From Selaginella moellendorffii (taxonomy: Eukaryota > Streptophyta > Lycopodiopsida > Selaginellales > Selaginellaceae), in NCBI RefSeq assembly GCF_000143415.4, contig NW_003314265.1, positions 200,405 to 264,404 on the forward strand: a DNA stretch of 64,000 bases, written 5' to 3'. The notes beneath the pieces were generated by a model. That model ran no database searches, had not been told where the DNA came from, and worked only from the letters and a program-made list of their open reading frames with translations. This document shows positions 52,103 through 61,533 of this stretch, in pieces. Position 1 is the stretch's first letter, and each line of letters begins with the position of its first letter. Both the position numbers and the translations under genes were made by a program.

Positions 52103-53984
52103 TATTGGCTGAGACGGGGCCTGTAGAGAATTTATACACCAGCAAGTATTCACAGAGCACCAGCCAGTTAGAGAGATTGAGGCCTTGAAAGCACGAGCCT
52201 AAGATGTGCTTGAGAAGACTACTCAAGGTGGAATGAGTACAAGTACTGTAGCGCACCTTATCTCTCTCCCCTTAAGCCAACTGGAAAAGGGGCAATTGCT
52301 TGATGAGAGAACCTTTAGTGGCTATTTTATCCCCATTTATCCCCCAAGGTTCCAAGGATCCACGGTGACAGTATATCCAAATCTCATCCCATGATCACAT
52401 GTGTTACACTCACCCCCCCTTCAAAGATGTCAATGTCCTCATTGACTATTGACTAGCAACCCCTACTGAGCCAAGGGGAACTAACACCTCCATTTCCGCA
52501 CTTAATCTACCAATCCTTCCATTGTGTAGACCAGCTATTCCATGTGAGGGTGGTAGTTCAACAAGTGAAGTTCTTTTACAGCCAGTTCTTATGCCTCCAA
52601 CTAAGCGCCAAAAGATATATATAATATATAACGGAAGTGATAATAAGAGCAGTGGGGGGTCCTGGGCCCCTTATGTTTATAGATCTAACATGTGCTTAAG
52701 CATATAAGCTCCAGTGGAACACCTCACATGGTGTCCTGTTGGTCCAACAACACACCATGTGAGCTGTTCCACTGGAGCTTATTTTCACACCTTGTCAGCA
52801 TTGTTTGGTGCAACCACCTCCTTCAAGAAACATTCTTGATGTCCTTAGTGGTTCAAGACTGTCTGGCGGGGGAGAACGTTTGTTGAAGAGATTGATCAAT
52901 AATGATCCGATTGAATCCCATTGGATTACTTACAGGACGTAGTGTAGCGGTCGGTTCAAGACTGTCTGGCGGTCAGATACTTGAGAATTTGGGTGCTGCT
53001 CGCATTCAGCTTGGGCTGAAGAGCTGGACCCATCACGACTGCTGGGTTGATCACAATCAGTTTGATACCATTGCCTTGATACACTGCTCTTTTCATTTTG
53101 AAAACTTTCTCTACTTGTCCCAGCGGAGAGGTAGCTAGAGCAATGGTTACTTCAAGTATTGAATTACTCTGTCAGTCAACTCTTTGGAGAAACATCCCCC
53201 TTTTCTCGTGATTTCTTCAACATTTAAAAGCCTGAAAATTAAATGATTCCAATCCTAAGGGGCAACGAATAAAGTGCATTGAGGCGTGTACTATTAATAG
53301 CAAAACCTTATCCCAACAACCATCTCATTTCAAGAAGCAAATTCTACACCTGCTGCGCAGGAATTAATTATCAGCACCAACCGTGATCCCATGCTAGAAT
53401 GTCGGGGCTTCGCCAGAGGGAGGGACAATGCACGAGGATGCAGCTCACACCACAAGCATTCGCACCAAGACTCTAGAGTAATGGGAGGATTCACCACTAA
53501 AAGATCTAAGATGCAGTCTGGGAGCAAGTGACACTGGCCATTGATTCAATTCTACAATGTTGGGATTGCAGTAGACGTTACTACGACTGCATGCTCTCAA
53601 CTGGGGCGCCTTCTCGCTCACGGTGAGGGAGAAGGACGTTCCTAGGCTCAAGGAATGCTGCTCAAGACGTTTGAGCCAATCCTCCAATGCCCGATCATGT
53701 CTTACAGCCCTTGGTGCTGTATGAAACAATTATTACAAGATATGGCTTCCCTATTGTATAACGGTCTTGACTCTCTTACTTGGCTGCTCTAGCTGCTCAG
53801 TTTAACATAGTGTTTGATATGACCTTGCACTCGGTTTGGACGTGGTTTGCTTAATGCTGTTTTTAGTTTAATATTATCTATTCATCCAATTTCTCAATAA
53901 TTATAAACATATTTATAATTTATCATTTTAAACTTAGAGGTATCAGTTTTCCACAAGCTAATTGGAAAAAAGCGCAGAAACACC
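52103..53984. other. Gene-poor region with a long palindrome
   Basis: About 1.9 kb without a credible gene. The first 150 bp are the P450 upstream region. It contains the palindrome at 52704-52782 and a direct repeat GGTTCAAGACTGTCTGGCGG at 52852-52871 and 52954-52973. After about 53800 it becomes AT-rich. Short ORFs here do not resemble proteins. Confidence 0.45.
52704..52782. repeat. 79-bp near-perfect palindrome (hairpin without loop)
   Basis: Centred on T52743. The left arm contains AAGCTCCAGTGGAACA and CTCACATGGTGT, and the right arm contains ACACCATGTGAG and TGTTCCACTGGAGCTT. Pairing base by base around the centre gives about 36 of 39 pairs, with mismatches at 52722/52764, 52735/52751 and 52736/52750. 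The transcript would form one long stem with essentially no loop. Possible natures: foldback transposon remnant, small-RNA precursor or inverted duplication. Confidence 0.8.
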
Positions 53985-54580
53985 GTGATACGAAGGTTTT
54001 TTGATCCGAAGGCTGGGTTTGCTCTGGACTCGCTTGACCAGGCGTGTGATCAAGAGGCTTTCACCAGAGTACTTTCGTATCCTTTTGAAAGGGCTCCTCC
54101 TCTTGAGGGCAAGCTTTGGGAAGCCGTGGACATGATGAAGGGTTTGGGCTACAAATGCGAGATTTGTGTGTTTGAGAATGTTCTTCGTCTGTCACCCAAT
54201 GAGAGGCTCTTTCATGAAATGGTTAAGGAACATCCAGACGTGGCTGCAGAACCACCTGTCTACCTACGCAGATGTAATAAAGAGAGGCCTACTCAAACTG
54301 GATGATAAACAACTAGCACAATGTCTTTATGATGGTGTCTGGGGGTAAGCGGGAGAATGCTAAAGAACTTCTTAAGTTGACAACCACAAACAGTTGCTAG
54401 GCATAGTCCTAAAGGAGATGCTAAAAACATACATGTTGTCAAATTCGGAGGTGGTTTTGTTATGTGGCATTTTGCAACTTGATGGTTCCTGATACAGATA
54501 CATGTTGCGAATTGGCTAAAAAACTCCATAAACATGGTATGATTATCGAAGCTACTTATTTGAGGGAATATTATCGTTAA
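53985..54580 (+). pseudogene. Decayed ORF cluster, possibly a PPR-like gene
   Basis: A 106-codon ORF (53985-54305) reads FFDPKAGFALDSL, KLWEAVDMMKGLGYKCEICV and ERLFHEMVKEHPDVAA; it has the helix-rich composition of a PPR-type protein. Other frames downstream read STYADVIKRGLLKLDDKQLA and VPDTDTCCELAKKLHKHGMI, the latter with a PPR-like PDxxTxxxLxxxLxxxG spacing. Stops separate these pieces. I cannot name the gene; PPR-like is a guess. Confidence 0.3.
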
Positions 54581-54599
54581 CACTAGTAATAATATTAAT

Positions 54600-55316
54600 A
54601 ATGTTAATTTTTATTTTCCAAGAATAAATAGTAATGTTGGCTTTAAGGTCTTGGAACTGCTTGCACCTCGCTCATCCGCGCCAATTGGCGGGTAGCTAGA
54701 CCGATTCGATGCCTGTGTTTCATATAAGGCACAGTAGAGATCAGGAACTTAGCAAAGCGGCAAAGGAGTGCTTATTCTTTTTAGAAAAGGTGCAAGGAAC
54801 GAATTCTTCTAAATCACAAGTAAGTGTCCAAGCACTGTCCATCATATGGAAGTGTTCGAAATCTTCACAGAGCCCCAGTTCTTCCTAAATCGTCTCATCA
54901 ACGTTGTCAGTGTGTCGAGGCATGGCTACATGGAGGACCGTTGAGGCAGATTCAGGTTAGCTAAAAAGACGAGCTGGACTGGTATAAGATGCTAGCAATG
55001 AATAAAACGGGAAGTTGACAAAGTCCAAAGTCTAAGTTCAAATTGCATACCCATGGTTTAGGGTGTTCAATTTTTTTACTACTGACGATTTTAAGCTTTC
55101 GCAGTTTAAACAAGTGTTTTAGTTAAGAAAATAAATTAATAGATAAACAATACTCCAGAAAAAGAATTATAAAAAACTTTAATAGATCTGTAAATTTTAA
55201 ACCATACTTAGACATCTTTAAACAAACCATTTTATTTTTCTTCTCTAGATCTACCATCGCTATATCTTCTAAAACTGCGCTGCACTCTACAAAACTGGCC
55301 TCTTGAGTTTTTGAGC
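54600..55316. other. Intergenic region, AT-rich in its second half
   Basis: No gene or repeat recognised. The last 200 bp lie 3' of the FAX gene and probably include its 3' UTR. Confidence 0.45.
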
Positions 55317-56610
55317 TCATGCGGCCTTACCGGATGGCTCCAGTTTGAGCTTCTTTGGAGGAGGATTGCCTCCGGAGACGTAGACGTAAGTGTAAAATGC
55401 CAACATTGCAGCACTGCAAGGATCCAACAAAACAAAATCATATGGGAGGCCCACTAAAAGTAATAAATGAATAACTCTACCTGAGCAACGCCATGACCGC
55501 GTGGGGGAAGAACAACCGGACCTCCGAGAATCTCCTCAACTCTCTAATCACTAAAAGCGACGCGATAGCTGCAACAAAAGCGACCAACACATGGAGATGA
55601 AGCTTTGAGTTTGCAAAAGAGTAAGCATACCTCCCTGTCCGAAAATGTATGATGCCGACGATCCTCCGCGCTTCCAGACTTTAAGGCTCGTAATGCTCAG
55701 AGCCAAAACTACAGCTCCCAGAAACACTCCAAAACGCAGCGCTGCAGTACTTCCAGTCAACAAAAACCATAGAATGCCTCCTCCCAGGAGAATGCTCCCT
55801 GAAAACCCAAAGAAAACCAAAGAATTAGAAACAAAAAAGATTTGTCCGAATACAATGCAAGCGTACCGTAAGGAATTCCCAGGCAAAAGTCGTGGATCTT
55901 GGCAGCCTTCTTGCTCGTCTCTACGAAATGAGCGTTCAGAGCCGTCTCGGCAATGTCCTTGAGCACCGGGTCGGAAGAGCTCTCGGCGAGCATGGTGAGA
56001 TTTTCCTTGCCTTTGCCGGCGGTCTCTTGGGCGGTGGCTAGGAGCACGGCCCTGGCCTTCTCGGCTTGCTCCCTGAGCTGCTCGGTCGTGTCCCGGAGCA
56101 CACCCATGGCTTTCTCTGCCGACTCTGCATACACCTGCTTAGAAGTGTCCTGGAGCTTGCCAACATCTTTGAGGTTCTGTACCACTTCCTCCAGCACAGC
56201 CTTGGACTTCTCGGCTTGCTCGTCCAGGTCTCTAGCTGCAACTTCTACGTTCTTGACCGATGTATCGAGATCGTCGCTGGAAATTTTCTCTTGGGACGAA
56301 TCGTCGACTTTAGTGTTCACTGATGCCTGGGAAGAAGGAAAAGAAAAATCTTGGAAGATGGTAAAAATTGTTCTCAAAGAACACTCACCGCATCCTCCAC
56401 GGAAGAAGAAGAAAATATGAATTGCTGCTGCCGGGCGATGATATTTCTCCTGGAGAGAAATTGCGGCGACGGCGTCACAGCCAGAGGATTGAAACGAAGG
56501 CGAGGGTAAGACGCCGCCGCGGCGCCAGCTCCCCGCGAGCTCAAGGAACACGATCGCAGCACCACATTTGGGGGCGCTACAACAGTAGCAGCTGCTGCTG
56601 CCGCCATCAT
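55317..56610 (-). CDS. FAX-type chloroplast fatty-acid export protein (TMEM14 family)
   Basis: Inner-envelope protein for fatty-acid export from plastids, by homology to Arabidopsis FAX proteins. Model: exons 56610-56389, 56326-55867, 55798-55631, 55568-55481 and 55413-55317, 1035 nt, 344 aa. Residues 1-70 are an Ala/Ser/Arg-rich transit peptide. Residues about 75-200 are a Glu/Lys/Ala helical coiled-coil stretch (VKNVEVAARDLDEQAEKSKA, LRDTTEQLREQAEKARAVLL). The Tmemb_14 domain follows with KIHDFCLGIPYGSILLGGGI, LTGSTAALRFGVFLGAVVLA, YIFGQGGAIASL and PHAVMALLSAAMLAFYTYVY, giving four hydrophobic segments. The long coiled-coil region makes it most like the FAX3-type members. Ends LEPSGKAA. Confidence 0.9.
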
Positions 56611-56824
56611 TCTCTTGCAAAACCTGGGACAATAGAGAGGGATTTTTGCCCCATCGCTGAGAGGCCTAGCTAGACGTACCTTTTTCGCCTAGATCGCCAA
56701 GCGCGCTGATCGAAGAACTAGGTTTCGACAACACACCAGAGAGATTAACATCGAGAACCTTCGTTATTACCGTACCAAAAACTGGACCATGGCATATTCG
56801 TACTCATGATTCATGGCCCAAACA

Positions 56825-58646
56825 TTATTTTCTCCATGGTGGTCTCTCCATGATCACCGGACCTGGAGTAGCATTTCTCAGCTTTAAGGGAGGATTCGAC
56901 GCCGCCGCCGCCGCCGAGCTCTCGGCTATGTCGCCCTTCTTCTTCACAAATGGTGGAGATTGTAGTATCACAGTGTCCGTTACTAGTGTCGGACTTCCCG
57001 CTGTTAACAACAGCTCTGGACTTCCTCCGGTTGTCAAGAGCTCTGGAGTTCCTGGCGAAAAAAACCACCAAAACAATCATCCATTGGAACAGCAAAAGAG
57101 TTTTTGCTTACCCCGACTTTGATCCACCTCGGTGGACTTGACGCTCTCGGCCTTCTGCTGCTGGAACTCTTGCGCCAGCGAGCAGCACTCGCAGAAGCAG
57201 TGGGAGATAAAATCCTGGCTCCGCGATCCAGGCAGCTTGTACTTCTCCCGGAGCTTGGTTCTGTAGTGCGCCGAGAGGCAGCAACACAGCCCGGCAGCGC
57301 AGAGCAAGCAATACAAGAGCCCGTTAAACAGGCACGCTGAGAAAACGAAACTCACATAAGAAAGCGAGAAGCAAGGAAATAAACTCAAGAGCTCACATCT
57401 TAGATCGTTGTCCACGGTCTCGGCCAAGCGTCCAAAGGTTATGCAAGGAGCGATTCCAGTTACACAACCTGCTCCATGACCCCACTCCAATCTGTAAGGC
57501 CAAGGAAAACGCATACGCGTCAATAGAAAACAAACACTTAGACTACCAGTCTCTAAAGAGCTACACGCTATGGCTAAAGCACTCTCAAGCTTCTCTGCAA
57601 AAAGGAGAAAGAACTGACTTACAGCTTTCCGGATCGCGCCAGCAGCCGCAAATCCCCGACTTCCAAGCGTTCTCGGGAGCACCGGACTTTGGAACGAAGC
57701 CCGGAATGCTCACGGACGATTTCCTCCGCGAGCCGCTCTTCTTCCCGATCGTAGCTCGACTGGCGGTCGGGGGACACCGGACTGGATCGCTTGGGCCCGG
57801 CTCCGGAGGATGGCTTCCAGACGGGAAGAGCTCCGCGACGCTCTTGGCGGAGAGTGGAAACACCACCCTCGAGTAAGACGGGCGACTCGTCTCGAGCTCG
57901 GCATGGCCGGGTCTCGTCCTCCCGGAGGATGGATGGGATCTCCCTCGCGACCTCCTCGTCGCAAAAGTTTCCATCCTCGAGGACACTGACCTCGGCTCCT
58001 CGGCAAACTCGTGGCTTCTCCCTCCACCACCTTCGTAATCAAACACCGGCGAGTCCCCTCGGTAGAGATCCACTCTCATCCTCGCGGACCTGTCCGATCG
58101 ATGAGCGTGCTCGGAGTCCGAGATGATCCTCTCGGCGTCGCCACTCTCCTCGACCACCCTGCCCGAGAGGTACGTCCCTGCGTCGTCCCTCACGATCCTG
58201 CAGCATTGCCTCCCAGCTCCTTTCCTTCCCGGCGGCGATCCACACCTCTCTATGTGCTTCTTAAAAGCCGCCTTTTGCCTGGCCGAGAGGAGAGCCCTCA
58301 GCCTGCTGCGCGATTCGGACGATTCCTCGCCCGACTCGGACGGATCCTTGCCCGACGATGGACTTTTGCTCCGGATCGAGGACCCGGTCGCCGGCCGATC
58401 CTCGATCGCGAGCGGGGAAGGGGGAGAATCGATCCGATCGGTGTCGCTGGCTGTCTCGTAGGCCGGCGATGGCGGGGACTCTGGCGATTTTGCTTCCGGG
58501 GAGCATACCTGGTCTTGGATTTGCTTGTTGCGAATCCCACGTATCTTGGATCGCTGCGACGGATCATAGGACTCGATCGGCCTGTAGTGGAGTATGCCCC
58601 TGCTGGGCGTGTCGTCCTCATCCATGTACTCGATGAAGCCCTCCAT
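56825..58646 (-). CDS. PLAC8-domain protein with long disordered N-terminus
   Basis: Cys-rich PLAC8 proteins are membrane-associated; plant members include cell-number regulators and cadmium-resistance proteins. Model: exons 58646-57619, 57491-57397, 57336-57112 and 57051-56825, 1575 nt, 524 aa. Residues 1-325 are Ser/Arg/Pro/Glu-rich and look disordered. The PLAC8 domain begins at WKSGICGCWRDPESCKLEWG and includes GCVTGIAPCITFGRLAE, LYCLLCAAGLCCCLSAHYRT and the CFCECCSLAQEF end (about 330-445). The last exon encodes a Ser/Pro/Ala-rich tail ending GPVIMERPPWRK. The start MEGFIEYMDEDD is preferred over an upstream in-frame ATG (58691) because of its acidic, protein-like beginning. The length is well above typical 150-200-aa PLAC8 proteins; it fits the long-tailed plant subgroup. 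Confidence 0.88.
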
Positions 58647-58919
58647 AGCCGCGAGCTTGGAGGTTAGGGCAGAACGAAGCAAAAATTGCAACTGTCATCT
58701 AAAGCAACCAGAATATCCCTAACAAATCGGCAGAATATCTTATTTGCCTGCCAGAATATACTACCCTACCATCTTATTTCGTGGTACCGCGAAAACCAAC
58801 AAAACTCGAGCACAAGAGAAAAAGAAAAGTTTCCTCTCCTGGTATATACACACACCTTAAAATTCTGTGTTTTCATTCTTTCCGTTGTTTAATTTTTTTG
58901 CGGCTATGCTATTTTTTTG

Positions 58920-60372
58920 TCAATCTGTTCTTGAGTAGGCCCAAACCTGCGAGAGAAACAAAATCGAGTAAGCTAGTTTCGATGGAAAAAAAAAAAAGGC
59001 TTTAAATTCCACCTTTAAAGTATGGTCCCAGCTCCCTGTGCACAGCGCGGTTCCATCAGCAGCAACACCGAGGCAGCTCACTTGTCTAGAGTGAGATTCT
59101 CCGATGTCGTGGAGCTCCTGAAAGAGAAACCAAACAAAAAAAACAACAGTCAAGCAACACTCGAGAAAGGAAAGGAGAAAGCGAGATTACTGTTGCTGTA
59201 AGAACGTCCCAGAGCAAGCATCTCGTTGGAACAACGTTTTGGACTCCGGTTGGATTGCCATAGCCAGCGAAGAGTATGCGGCCGGAGTGCGAGAAGGCTA
59301 TGGAGGTGACTAATTGATTGCCGGAGGTAACGTACTCTTGGAGCTGATAGCCATACCGCGTGTCGAAGAGCTTGCATATCCCGTCCTCGGAGCCCGTCCC
59401 AAAGCGGCATCCGTCCGGCAAGAACTGCACCGCGTTGATATCTCCTGTGTGGCTGAAGAAAGTGCACTGCGCCGCCCGGCCTGGAGCTCGCGAGTCCCAA
59501 AGCTTTGCGGTTGTGTCACACGAGCCCGTGACAAACTGGTTAGGATCCTGGCTGTTTATTGACAAGCTGCAAAAGAAGAACAACCTTACGGAACTCGCAA
59601 GCGGATCGAACGCAGTGCTCACCTCATCACATCAGACGTGTGACCCGAGGACGACTCGGAACCAAACTGCGCTATGTGTCTCTGTGCCTCCACGTCCCAC
59701 AAGATGCAAGTGTGATCACCGGAGCTCGTGAGGACTTGAGCTTTCCGCGGCACGTAGCGGCAGCAGGAGATGTAGCCTTTGTGACCGGTGAGCACCGCCG
59801 ACGGGGCATGGTTCCCAGTGCTGTCAAAGGAGCGCAGCCGAAAGATGGAAACCAGGTTGTCCAGACCTCCACACGCGACGGTCTCGCCATCCGGCGAGAA
59901 CGCGCAGGCCATCACCCAAGGGCACAGGAGCTTGATCGCGTGCGTCTTCTGGCTTGTCATCGCGTTCCATACTATCAAGCGCCCGTCCTGCGACGCACTT
60001 ACGATAGTGTCCCTCTCCGACCAGTCGAGAGCATACACCTGAAGAAGCCAAAGCTCTAGAGCATAAAAAAAAATCGCAACTTTGCAACCTTGCCGGTGTG
60101 CCCCGAGAGCATTCTCCGCGACTTGAACCTGTCAGCTGCGAATCCAATGTCTCCGCGGCCATGAGTCCTCGCGTACTCAGCAACTGGGTTCACAAAACAA
60201 CACCGAGAAGAAGCAAAAAAACTAAACTTTGAGAGAGGAGGCAAGCAATTATCACAGACTTACGGGTAGTATCCTGCAGCCTCCGCCGAGTTGCTTGCAG
60301 AGCGCTCCTGAGCCTGTCCACCTCATCCTGTGCTCCGAGGATATCCCTCTGGCTCACGCCATTACCAGCCAT
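58920..60372 (-). CDS. AGB1: Heterotrimeric G-protein beta subunit (AGB1 type)
   Basis: Gbeta partner of Ggamma and Galpha at the plasma membrane. Model: exons 60372-60264, 60183-60089, 60038-59623, 59566-59191, 59117-59013 and 58946-58920, 1128 nt, 375 aa, near the 377 aa of the Arabidopsis protein. The N-terminal helix (ILGAQDEVDRLRSALQATRR) is the coiled coil that pairs with Ggamma. Seven WD40 blades follow; visible ends include GRLIVWNAMT, DHTCILWDVEA, DTTAKLWDSRA, DGICKLFDTRYG, TRCLLWDVLT and WDHTLKVWAYS. Family-specific words are RTHGRGDIGFAADRFKSRR, MLSGHTGKVYALDW and PWVMACAFSPDGETVACGGLDN. The last coding exon has only nine codons. Confidence 0.96.
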
Positions 60373-61533
60373 GGCCTTGAGGAGATTCCCCTGCTAGCGG
60401 CTCGCAGCTGGCCAGATTAGTCCCAGCCTGAAGACCCACATCAAGGAATGCTACCAGATCACATTCCTTCCAGCCGCCCTAAGATGCTCGTCCGACCGGA
60501 AAACGGACCTTCAAATGAAGCGGCGATAAGTCCTCCCCCCCGTACAACCAAAGTACGCGTACGGAAACGCCGTGAGGACTTGCTCGATCTCTGCAACTGG
60601 CAGGATTAGCTCCAGCCAAATCGCAGTTGGGAACAAAAACGAGAAAAAATCAAACCTTGGAAGAACTCTGTCATCGTTTTGGTTCGTGAGTCGTGTTTGA
60701 AGGAAACGTGACGTTGGAAGGCCCTGCATCATGCTTGCTTGAATTGGAGAAATGTGAGATGGAAGAAACGCCTCTGTCGCATCGATCTACCCCAGCAAAT
60801 CGGGGAATTAAAAGCATACTGTTTGTTGGTGCTCAAAGATGCGCCAGTGTCAGAGCACCTGTGGAGGATTTGTGATGTCAAGTGAGGATTTAAGCAGCTT
60901 TAACTTGGATATAAACTTCTCTGGTTGCTTGCGACATTTTTGAGAGATCCTGTGCAATTAACACGATTCCCCATAGAAAAAAACACTTGTTTTTTTTTTT
61001 CTTGTCTTTCTTGTCTTTTTCTTTCTAGAGAAGAGAATTACCCGGTTGGACACTGCCGAAAGTAAATTGTGGTAAGAGAGTTTTTTCTGGGGGACCTTTC
61101 TTTGAAGCATAAAATTGTCTCAGAAAATGTCAGCAAAATTGTCTCAGAAAATGTCAGCAGAATTGTCTATCTCACGGTTCTCACCGCCATCCCTAAAAAA
61201 CAAAAACCTGGATTACAGCTGCCAGAGAAGGAAATTCCCCAATTCCTGAGGTAGACATCAACAGATTGCTGAATGTAGGGCTTTTGCGAGAAAGAAATTC
61301 ACTTCAAGAACCCTAAAAAGAAAACCCCAATTTTGTTTGGATTTTTGGCGCCAATCCAGATCAATAGTGAGCAGCCATGTGTTGCCCTGTAGTCCGTCGA
61401 TCAGAGATCGTCCTGTCTAGGTTTTGCTCTCTTGGATCATCATCACGACTACTCTGGAGTCCCGGAGACGTCAAATGTAGGCTCCCCTGCACGGTAAGGA
61501 ACCCTAGGGATCTAGTTCTCCTCGCATTCTCGT
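60373..61533. other. Intergenic region between AGB1 and the GH27 gene
   Basis: Divergent genes flank it. The first 100-300 bp are probably the AGB1 5' UTR and promoter. A 60-codon ORF at 60693-60875 is not recognisable. A 24-bp unit AAATTGTCTCAGAAAATGTCAGCA-like is repeated twice in tandem near 61110-61157. AGAACCCTAAAAAG occurs near 61308. No other feature seen. Confidence 0.45.
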
